A DNA stretch of 11,104 nt from Ophiostoma sp. CBS 140.51. Its lineage: Eukaryota; Ascomycota; Sordariomycetes; Ophiostomatales; Ophiostomataceae. Within the stretch, counting starts at the first letter, position 1. Every line of letters begins with the position of its first letter. Location: positions 1 through 11,104 of the forward strand of contig JANSLP010000567.1 of assembly GCA_029298735.1 (NCBI GenBank). Direction: 5' to 3'. The notes beneath the pieces are model-generated. The model did not search any database, had not been told where the DNA came from, and saw only the letters and a program-made list of their open reading frames with translations. The position numbers were made by a program, and so were the translations under genes. Positions 1 through 7,380 of the stretch are shown here, piece after piece.

Positions 1-168
1 GGCGCGAAGGCCGAAAACGATGGCGACGATGCAGTTTTTGGTCAATGTAACGATGCTATCTGCAAAATGGATGGGAAACAGTTTCGTTTGACGACAGCAC
101 TTTTGGGAAAGAAAAGCAGGGTATTCAATTATTTTGATTATGTTTTTATCAAACCAGAAGGAAACCCC
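1..168. other. left-edge sequence without a recognisable gene
   Basis: Short open frames occur here (for example from an ATG at 67), but they run into the downstream repeat cluster and show no recognisable protein family or splice structure. The sequence becomes AT-rich from about 120. It could be the 5' or 3' flank of a gene beyond the left edge. I cannot assign it further. Confidence 0.4.
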
Positions 169-205
169 TCCTCAGAAGGAGTACACACTGTCCGAGTGTC
201 GATCG

Positions 206-259
206 CGGACGGTGCGGACGGTGGAATTTTGGTGGCGGACGGTCGGACGGTCGGACGGT
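206..259 (+). repeat. five direct copies of CGGACGGT
   Basis: Exact copies lie at 206-213, 215-222, 236-243, 244-251 and 252-259; the last three are perfectly tandem. Within the tandem part a CGG triplet recurs every 4 bp. CGG is the half-site bound by Zn(II)2Cys6 regulators, and the array ends about 320 bp upstream of the exporter start codon. It is also the left half of the candidate mobile element. Confidence 0.9.
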
Positions 260-293
260 AAATTTGCATGTAAGTCGATTTTTAGTGTGCATC

Positions 294-364
294 ACCGTCC
301 GCGCCTCACTGTCCGCACATCACCGTCCGCGAAATCGACCACCCTCCGCCACATCGACCGTCCG
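294..364 (-). repeat. inverted copies of the same octamer (ACCGTCCG)
   Basis: Exact ACCGTCCG copies are at 294-301, 322-329 and 357-364, with an ACTGTCCG variant at 308-315; another ACTGTCCG lies outside the left cluster at 187-194. Together with the direct copies at 206-259 they form a large imperfect inverted repeat with a loop of about 35 nt, so the single strand could fold into a branched hairpin. Confidence 0.85.
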
Positions 365-404
365 ACGTGTAATTTTCACGACGCTCCGTCCTCAGACAAC
401 TGAT

Positions 405-411
405 TATATAT
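405..411 (+). promoter_or_regulatory. TATA-like element of the MFS exporter gene
   Basis: TATATAT lies in an AT-rich stretch about 170 bp before the exporter start codon. A second weaker AT-rich candidate is around 481-498. From about 540 to 578 the sequence is rich in C, T and A, typical of a fungal mRNA leader next to the start codon. The transcription start is not determined by the sequence. Confidence 0.35.
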
Positions 412-435
412 TTTGAAGAAGAATGCATTTTTTGA

Positions 436-582
436 ATGTATTTTGTAGATATCAATTACACAATCCGATCGAACACCAACCAATATACATTTAAAAATCA
501 AACCCACCTGACGACCCTTCGTATTTCAACTTTGTTTATTCTCCAATTCTATAATTCACTTCACATTCAACCATCAACATGA
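436..582 (+). other. candidate upstream ORF overlapping the MFS start (ATGA)
   Basis: An ATG at 436 opens a 48-codon frame without stops. Its TGA (580-582) overlaps the exporter ATG (579-581) as ATGA. A shorter upstream ORF from the ATG at 423 ends at 494. If transcription starts upstream of 436, ribosomes translating this frame would stop on the main start codon, a geometry compatible with termination-reinitiation. If it starts downstream, the frame is irrelevant. The peptide resembles no family I know. Confidence 0.35.
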
Positions 583-2438
583 CTGCAGCAGCTCCAGTCA
601 AAGAGGCTCCGGCCGACTTCGCGTACCCGAAAGGCATCCGACTCGCCCTCATCATGACGGCCATGTTCCTCGGTATGTTTCTCGTGGCGTTGGTAAGTCG
701 GCTTTGTTCTAGACAATTTCATTGCTCGCACTAACAGTCTAGGACAAACTCATCATCTCGACGGCCGTAGCCCAAATTACAAACGACTTTTCCTCCACTA
801 GCGACATTGGTTGGTACGGTACGGCCTATCTCTTGACCAACTGCGCTTTCTTGCTTGTCTTTGGCAAGCTGTACACCTTATTCTCGGTCAAGACTGTGTT
901 CTTAACAGCCGTGGTACTGTTCGAGGTCGGATCGGTCATTTGCGGCGCGGCACCCAACTCGGTAGCGTTCATTGTCGGACGGGCCATTGCCGGTCTCGGT
1001 GCCGGTGGTGTCCAGTCTGGTGTTGTAAGTTTACCTCCTGGCCATGTTTGATAGAGCATGTCTACTAACAGCATAGATCGTCATCATTGTGTATGCTGTC
1101 CCACTAGCCAAGCGTCCGCAATATCAAGGTCTCTTTGGTGCCGTCTATGGCATTTCGTCAGTCATCGGCCCTCTAGTCGGCGGTGCGTTCACGACGAACG
1201 TGACCTGGCGCTGGTGCTTTTACATCAACCTACCACTGGGCGCTGTTGTGCTCGTCTTTGTATTTTTCTTTTTGCAGGTCCCCAGCCGACTGGGCACGGA
1301 TGGTGACTTGACTCTCCGGGAGAAGCTCTCACAGCTCAACTTTGAAGGTCTTGCGGCTCTGCTGCCGGGTGTCATCTGCCTGTGCCTTGCCCTCCAATGG
1401 GGAGGCTTCACATACAGCGTGAGTGACCCTTAACAAGTGATTTTCTTTAATGATTTTCTGACTAACGTCTCTAGTGGAACAACGGACGTATCATTGCATT
1501 GCTCATACTGGCGTTTGCTCTCTTGATTGCTTTCGTCGTCATCCAAGTCTGGCGGCCGGAGCGTGCAACGGTCCCTCCTCATATCTTTATGCAACGCAGC
1601 ATTTCCAGCGCCTTTTTTGTCAGCTGCTGCATCGGCGCTCACCAGACGATTATCTGTAAGCCCCTCCCTCTCAAGTAACATACCGACCAAGAGCATAGCT
1701 AACATTGTAGTGTACTACCTCCCCATCTGGTTCCAGGCCATCAAGGGCGACTCGGCCGTCGAGAGCGGCATCCACCTCCTGCCCCAGGTCATTGCCCTCG
1801 TCATCTCGTCGATTGTCACAGGTGTGCTCACTAGCCGTACTGGTTATTACACCCCGTTCTTGCTAATCGGAATCTGCATCACCGCCGTCGGTGCCGGCCT
1901 GTTGACAACCCTTAATGTCGGCACCACCACGGGCATGTGGATCGGCTACCAGATTTTGTACGGCTGGGGCTTTGGCGGCTGTGTTCAAGCACCCAACATG
2001 GCCGCCCAGACCGTGCTACCGCGTGACCAAGTGTCAATTGGTGCGGCCCTGATGCTCTTCGGACAAACCTTGTTCGGCTCCATGTTTGTGTCCATTGGCC
2101 AAAACGTTTTGGACGGCGAGCTTGTCAAGCGGCTTGCTAAGTTTGCCACGGTGACGCCGGCGCAAATTGAGAGTGCGGGCGCGACCGGTCTGGCTGCCCT
2201 GATTCCAGAGGAGTATCACGACGCGTTCTTGGCAGCGTACAACTCGTCGCTTCGGGTGTGTTTTGTGATTGGTGTCATTATGGCTTGCATGAGTACCTTG
2301 GGCGGTCTGGGCATGGAATGGCGTAGTGTCAAGGCACAGCCGGATGCTGGAGGTGACCATACGATCTCGGAAGCAGCAACTGGAGACGTGGAGTTGACGG
2401 AGTCCAAGAGACAGAACGGAGAGTGGCAGGAGGTATAA
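579..2438 (+). CDS. MFS exporter, 14-helix DHA-type drug/toxin efflux family
   Basis: Five exons (579-692, 743-1024, 1077-1418, 1475-1655, 1711-2438) join to 1647 nt, 548 residues. The four introns (50, 52, 56 and 55 nt) begin GTAAG or GTGAG, contain CTAAC branch sites and end in AG. The start has A at -3 and is followed by a short soluble N-terminus before helix 1. Family marks: LDKLIISTA in helix 1 (from residue 38), GKLYTLFS motif A (79-86), GRAIAGLGAGG motif B (117-127), and the antiporter motif C from G153 to G168 containing GPLVGG, followed by TWRWCFYINLP. YYLPIWFQ opens the second half. The length fits proton-coupled exporters of the plasma or vacuolar membrane such as the aflT, TOXA and gliA group, but the substrate cannot be read from sequence. 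The helix-1 motif has Lys where Thr or Arg is usual and Ala where Pro is usual. The gene is tail-to-tail with a Zn(II)2Cys6 regulator, and no biosynthetic gene is in view. Confidence 0.95.
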
Positions 2439-2440
2439 AT

Positions 2441-2463
2441 CGTTGGTGACAACGTTTTTTTTT
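2441..2463 (+). other. terminator-like stem-loop and T9 just after the MFS stop codon
   Basis: Two bases after the TAA, CGTTG (2441-2445) and CAACG (2450-2454) form a perfect 5-bp stem closed by GTGA, a GNRA-type tetraloop, and nine T residues follow directly. It looks like an intrinsic terminator, but RNA polymerase II does not normally use such signals. It may instead influence 3' end formation in the 143-bp interval shared with the convergent regulator gene, or be coincidence. Confidence 0.5.
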
Positions 2464-2581
2464 CTTATGTACAAGAGCTTGTTAGATTTTGGAAATCATA
2501 GAATTAGACGGGTAGCAAGATGATGTTAGGATGCGTCCTCTACAACGTTCGTCCACAATTTTGTTTCGTACTATGTTTACT

Positions 2582-5004
2582 TTAGGGATTCCCGGAGCCC
2601 TCATAATCAAAGTTGGGATCATAGAGTAGAGGATCGATAGACGTCGGGTCAATAGAGCCCCCAAAATCAAACATGTTAAAGTCAAAGGACTCTGGATTCT
2701 GGAATGCCAGCATTGGGTCCAAAAAGGCGGCGTCCTGCAATGCAGATGATGATGAGAGATCCGGCCCCGTGTTGAAAACAGGCAGCTGGTCATGTGCTTG
2801 ATCTTTTGACTTGAGCCCCTTCTGATTTCTCTTCAGCACGGCCGTCACTGCTTGCACAGCCTTTTGAGTTTCTGCAGAGAGCTCTGGCTTGGCTTCCCAT
2901 TGTGCCTTGACTTTGGAGAGTGCGCCTGTGATCTTCTCACGTATCTCCTTGTCGGCCGGGTAAGATGCCGCACGCTTCGGCCAAGTCGACTCAAACGAGC
3001 TCAGTGCAAAACAGAGCATCATGGTAGCTTGGAGAGCCTCGTGGTTGAGAGAGGCTGCCACCTTCCACCGAATGTCGTAAAGGTGGCCGCCCGGAACCGT
3101 CTCTCTGTCTAGCCGTTCTTGGTGTTCCAAGATGAATAGTGCTGCCCGTATGCACTCGTCTTGAGAAACAAACGTCTGGCTGTCGGAGTGGCTGACGTTT
3201 TCTGCACTGCTTATTTCTGTGCTGCTTCCTTCCGTGTTGCTGAGAGGCTTGAAGCTCTGTCGATGGAGTAGATACACAGTCTTTTGTATTAGGATATCGA
3301 GAACGACCCGGTGTAAAGTGATGATGGGCCCGTCGACGATAGATGCCTCAAAGGTAGTGTATGTGAATGCGTCAGGCACTGATTGGATGGCGGCATCGAG
3401 CTGTAACGAGAGCGTGGAGAGCATTTCTGGTGACGGCCCTGGCTGCTCTTCGGTTGCGTCGTAAATGGCGGCCGCAACCTTGATAATGCCGTTCCTCTGT
3501 ACGATAAACAGAGGTGGAGTTGGTACCGCAATGCTGCCACTATCGGCAGCTCCCACATCCAGGGTCAAGTCTTGGCCGGCCAGATGTGACGGGGGTTGGG
3601 TGTCGCACTGGGCATCCTTGATAATACGCGACAAGCCAACCTGAACGCTCGTAAAAAAGTCCATCTGGTAGAGGGAGATCCAGAGGCGCCGGCGTAGCTC
3701 AGCCTGCAAGGGGCGGATAGAGGGCCAGTGGCTAGGGTCCCGATGAAGTCCCATGCGCAAGGCTAGACGTACAATGACGCCCATGAGAACCCAGTTCGAG
3801 ACTGTGCCATCAACATTGACAACCTGATCAATGGCAAAGTGTAGGATCAGTGCCTCGATGGTGTACTGGCGGGGGCGTAGGTAGTCGCCTGCTACTAGAC
3901 AATGGATGGCCATGGCTCTGTATGTCTGGACCAAGTCGTTTGCTGTGGCAGAGCCTTCGTGTTTGTTATTACCACAAAGGAACGACGAGATGCTTAAAAC
4001 GCCAAACAAAACACTGAACCATAGAAGAGGGACGGAGGTTGGGATCTCCCAGAACCTAGCATACTGTAGACTTATCGTCAGCCAATGTTTGAATATATGA
4101 GACGTATAGTTTTTATCTTACCTCTGCCATGAATTTCCTTCTATGAAGAATGACTGGAGGGGAGTTAGCACATCGAAGTATATCTTAATTAAGAACCGGG
4201 GCAATCCTACAAGACGCCATATCAAAAAATTCAAAGAAGTTTGATACAAGTTTGTCGGCCGTCTCTTTTGGTGGAAGAACCGACAAGATATGCTCCTTTG
4301 ATAAAGCGGGACCACTGTTGAGCAGTGATATCCGAGTGACTGGTGATTGTGACGTAGATAAATCTTCTTCGGGTGGCTCATGAGAAGAGCGACCCTCTTG
4401 CGAGTCGACTGTATCTGTTGCCGGATCTTCTGCCAGCTCATCTTTCAACCGTTGAATCTGATGTACCGTGTTAGATACACACGCAATGGACAGCATGGAG
4501 CACCGATAGGATCCTCGACTCACATCTTCGAGAATTGTGACCCAATGGGAGCTTCCTGTGTAGACGGCTTGGTCATCTGTGAGACTCAGTTTGCCCATAT
4601 CATCGGCCATGCTACTGGGTGAGTTCGCGGCGGGCTGAGTTACAGCGGCAGAAGATCTGGGAGTTGTCTGCATCTGGTTGCGCATCTCGGTGACGAGATC
4701 CTCCAAACGAGCAACGCGTTGTCGAGCCTGTTGTCGCCGGGCATGGGGTCGGTAGTCAACGGCATGGCTCCGTTCCTGTTCGGAGGTGCTGAACGTGCAC
4801 TCTGTGGCCTTGCCACGCCGCACGCAGGCTCCGCATGGCGACTGTCTGTCACATCGTAGTCTGTCACACTTGTTAGAAAAAAGGAACCATATCTTTTGCT
4901 AAGGTGATTAAGGTGACATTGATATCTCACTTTCGACTTCGACAAAAAGAACAGCTCAGTATCGGCTTCTCGCGCTTCCTGCGTTGTGTGCTTGGCTCGG
5001 CCAT
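2582..5004 (-). CDS. Zn(II)2Cys6 transcription factor with fungal-specific regulatory domain
   Basis: Five exons read from 5004 downwards (5004-4931, 4860-4524, 4457-4211, 4153-4122, 4063-2582) join to 2172 nt, 723 residues. Introns are 70, 66, 57 and 58 nt. The first interrupts the codon for Lys25 inside the zinc cluster; splicing restores C18-x2-C21-x6-C28-x5-C34-x2-C37-x8-C46, the canonical binuclear cluster that binds CGG triplets. A basic N-terminus (QRRKREK) precedes it, and a predicted coiled coil (about 64-88, around ARLEDLVTEM) follows as the likely dimer interface. Residues about 200-450 fit the fungal-specific transcription factor domain (SFILHRRKF, YARFWEIP, RLALRMGLHRDPSHW, ELRRRLWISLYQMD). 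The C-terminal tail is rich in Asp, Phe and Pro, as in activation domains. The start at 5004 is the first in-frame ATG after an upstream TAA, though its -3 base is C. Role: nuclear activator or repressor; the target is unknown, and the convergent MFS exporter is a candidate. Confidence 0.93.
4458..4523 (-). other. 66-nt frame-preserving, stop-free intron in the regulator gene
   Basis: The donor GTGAGT, the branch site CTAAC and the acceptor CAG are good. Removing the segment joins ILED to IQRLKDEL, which matches the family's usual run through this linker. Because 66 nt is divisible by three and has no in-frame stop, an unspliced message would still encode a full protein with 22 extra residues. 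Confidence 0.75.
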
Positions 5005-5679
5005 TGGGGGCTGTTGGGGAGAAATAGCTCGACGTTGAAGTTGAATCAATTACGTGCGTTCTGCACAGTCACTGGAATGAGTGTTTCATGCGACTCTCAT
5101 CATAACTGTGAGCCGTTGAAACGTTGGAAGCGCGTGGCGACCGTTGGTGCTTTTTCTGTGAGACATTGGGCAGCCGCGACGAAAAGGCAGGGACAGTATT
5201 ATCGCACCTGGCTGTTTTGGTGTCGTGCGCTTGTAAGTCGAGGAACATTGGTGCGTGCTTCGTGCCTGCCCAAATCGCCCATGGAACCCAAACGTCACAG
5301 TGTATCTCTGTACGTCGCGGTCGTAGGCTCGTCGGTCCCTTTGTCCACCCACACCAGTGACAAAAGAGGGAAGCGCGCACATTTCAAGCCGGGCGGCTAG
5401 TTAGGCCCCATGTTGGGGGTGGGTTTCTTGGGTGAGACCAAGCCCAGTGTGGTCGACTGTCGCGCACAGTGCCGACTCCAAAAAATCTGGGAAGGCGCGC
5501 AGGGCAGGCTCGACAGGGCAGGGAAAGAGTAGCCTGGCAGCGCACGCAACAGTGGGCAGTGCCTGCCTGTTTTGCATGCCGATGCTCGGTGCTTCCTGCC
5601 AGAAAGGCCAGAAAGAGAGCAAGCTTGCCTCCTGCCTCTCGTGGCGAAAACTTACTATGTGTCATGGGAAGGTATGATG
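5005..5679. other. intergenic region with the regulator promoter, no gene supported
   Basis: Overlapping open frames exist on both strands (for example 4984-5400 + and 5384-5665 -), but none has a recognisable domain or consistent splice signals, and several lack an ATG. On the minus strand two very short upstream ORFs lie about 70-100 nt before the regulator start, around 5070-5103. A CCG-GG-CGG everted triplet pair at 5389-5396 could be a site for a Zn(II)2Cys6 protein, but one short site is weak evidence. CCCCATGTTGGGG at 5406-5418 can form a small hairpin. Confidence 0.5.
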
Positions 5680-6743
5680 CGCTCCTTCCCTCTGGAGCAA
5701 TAAACCTTAAAAAAGAAGGAGCAGCCCGCAGTGGATAAGAGTCGACATCGCCAAAACTGAAGCATCGCTAACGTTTTTCGACTTCTTTTATTCCATCCTT
5801 CTAGAGGCTCACCCACCAACATCATCATCCTCCATCGACGTGCCGACCCCTGGGCCCAGTCCAACCCCGACATCGCCCCAACCTGCATAGCGCGCTACTA
5901 GGCCTGCTCGCCTGCATCCAAGCATTCATACTGTGTAAAAGAAGCAGGTTAGACAACGCTAAAGCACTGCAAGAGCCGGCGCATTGCGTGAACGGCTCTT
6001 TTCTCTTGTCTCTCGCTCGCCATTTTCTCGCCTTCTGGACCCCTTCTACCCTGGCTGTCCCCCTTCTTCCCTGCGTGGTTGGTGGCCTGTTCACGCTCGT
6101 TGGCCCCTTCTTTTCGTTTCCACCCAATCCAGGACCCCCAACCGTCCCCAACCCACGAACAAACCGACCAGATCCTGTCGTTTGTCGTTTGTCGTGTCCC
6201 GTGCGCGTTGAATCTGCATTTCAGTTCTCACCCAACGCAACGGTCGAAGACAGAAACAGACATCCGACGAGGCCAGCCCGACGCGAGCCCAAGCATCGAG
6301 AGCCTCACCTTAAAAACCCTCCGTCAAGCCCATCAAAAACCCATCACATCATCGCAGCCCACCCGCGCCTTTGGCAGCCCCTGTTTGTCGTTTTCGCCTC
6401 CTCACGCGCCCGCGAATCCCGCCAGAAAAGAAACTCTGACAGCCGCTGGAAGCTGGCCTCACTGGCTCGACTGGGACACTGGCGCCACTACGATCGCCGT
6501 GCTTGGCCCGGGGAGAAAAAACTAGGTCGCTTTTCCCTTAATTTTCCTCTTCTCTCTTACTTTCTTTGTGTTCACCCGCCTTTTCGACTTTCTGCCTCTT
6601 TCCCCTTTCGCAGTCTTGTTTGTCGCCTGTCGCTTTTTCTTTCCACCCAACCCCTGTCCCGTCCGGTTTTTTGTGGCCTCGACTTTGCGCCTGGCCCACT
6701 GAGCCCTCGCCTCGACATCTCTCACTCTCTTTCGTTCTCCGGA

Positions 6744-6774
6744 TCTCCTCTCCTCTCTCCCCTCCCTTCCCCCC
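6744..6774 (+). repeat. 31-nt pure pyrimidine tract
   Basis: Uninterrupted C/T ending in six C residues. The complementary strand is all purine with G runs of six, three and four, so triplex or two-tier quadruplex folding is conceivable. Its position about 600 nt before the PSY2 start fits a core promoter or leader element. Confidence 0.7.
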
Positions 6775-7263
6775 GTCGCACCACATCCTGTCGCCGACTC
6801 CCATCGCGCATTCTTTTGTGGTCGTCTTTTGCGTCTTTTCGTCTCTCGGCCCCCTGTCCGTCATCACCAACGAGTCACGACATTTGACGGCGAAACCCTG
6901 TAGAGGCACTCGACACGCTATCCTCGACACGCACGACTTTCTTCTTCTCCCGTCTTCTCCTCGTGTCCGCCTCTGACAACGTCCCTTTTTTTCTCCTTCC
7001 TTCTTCCGCCACCCCCGACTTTTGTCTGTCGCAATCGACCGACCGATTGACCGAGTGCGCGACATCGATTCTCTTTTTTCCTTTATCCCCTTTTCTTGTC
7101 GTGCCGCGTTCATCGGAACGCATCGGACGACCCGACAGAATACCCCATTTCCTTTTTTTGTTCTCTCATAATTCACTCGCGTGCCGCGACGAAGACGACA
7201 TCGCGTGCGCGCAACGGTCCGACCACCCGACTATCCTATCCCGATCCCGCCAAAACCGAAAAG

Positions 7264-7380
7264 CTGGCGACGGTTACCCTTGTCGATTCTGAACTGCTGC
7301 CTCTCGACAACCAGGACTACGACATTCTCTACGGCCGTCTTCCCTCCACTGACGACGCCGAGGAGCAACACGACTCTTCG
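7264..7380 (+). other. possible CUG-initiated N-terminal extension of PSY2
   Basis: The PSY2 frame stays open upstream from 7381 back to a TGA at 7048-7050, with no ATG. A CTG at 7264 has A at -3 and G at +4, the best context among the near-cognate codons I noticed. The 39 codons from it to the ATG use codons much like the gene itself (GAC, CAG, TAC, GAG, CTC) and give an acidic peptide (for example DNQDYDILYGRLP). Initiation here would add 39 residues before the EVH1 domain. It may equally be untranslated leader with chance codon bias. Confidence 0.35.

Larger units (their letters stand above)
177..388. mobile_element. candidate MITE-like element with inverted subterminal repeats
   Basis: The octamer TCCTCAGA occurs at 169-176 and again at 389-396, exactly flanking a 212-bp interval as an 8-bp target-site duplication would. 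Inside, the left half carries five direct copies of CGGACGGT and the right half carries the reverse complement ACCGTCCG, so the interval is roughly symmetrical about position 275. The outermost bases (AGGAG at the left, CTCCG at the right) match in inverted orientation over only four bases, so the terminal inverted repeats are weak. Eight-bp duplications and subterminal repeat arrays are known from hAT-type and KDZ/Zisupton-type transposons. No transposase is present, so this would be a non-autonomous copy. The alternative is a regulatory repeat cluster that never moved. Confidence 0.35.
5680..7380 (+). promoter_or_regulatory. ATG-free, pyrimidine-rich promoter/leader of PSY2
   Basis: After the ATG pair at 5674-5679 no ATG occurs on the + strand until the PSY2 start at 7381. 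From about 6000, and strongly from 6530 to 7170, the + strand is rich in C and T, a common trait of fungal promoters and leaders. I see no canonical TATA box and no convincing 5' leader intron, because GTAAGT- and GTATGT-type donors are absent. The long frames across 5988-6887 have no ATG start and encode Ser/Pro/Arg-rich low-complexity sequence, so I do not call them genes. The transcription start could lie anywhere here, but the lack of ATG suggests that much of the region is scanned by ribosomes. Confidence 0.6.

Noticed and set aside
168..181. Small palindrome CTCCT-CAGA-AGGAG at the left edge of the repeat cluster
   Set aside because: A 5-bp stem is common by chance; it partly coincides with the candidate 8-bp duplication and adds no independent evidence.
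4010..4184. Frameshift or pseudogene break between the two long minus-strand frames of the regulator
   Set aside because: Two introns (4154-4210, 4064-4121) with branch sites and a 32-nt exon join the frames precisely and restore family-typical sequence, so no mutation is needed.
4824..4930. Regulator lacking a complete zinc cluster (truncated N-terminus)
   Set aside because: Splicing out 4861-4930 joins a first exon carrying the first two cysteines to the rest, giving the full six-cysteine pattern.
4984..5400. 138-codon frame on the + strand overlapping the regulator's first exon
   Set aside because: It opens at TTG, overlaps the zinc-cluster exon antisense, and resembles no protein; overlapping frames on both strands here look like chance.
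5988..6887. 299-codon open frame on the + strand upstream of PSY2
   Set aside because: It has no ATG (it opens at a GTG), encodes Ser/Pro/Arg/Leu-rich low-complexity sequence produced by C/T-rich DNA, and matches no family.
6538..7176. 212-codon open frame on the - strand opposite the pyrimidine-rich leader
   Set aside because: Lys/Arg/Glu/Gly-rich translation is just the purine-rich complement of the leader; no domain or splice structure.
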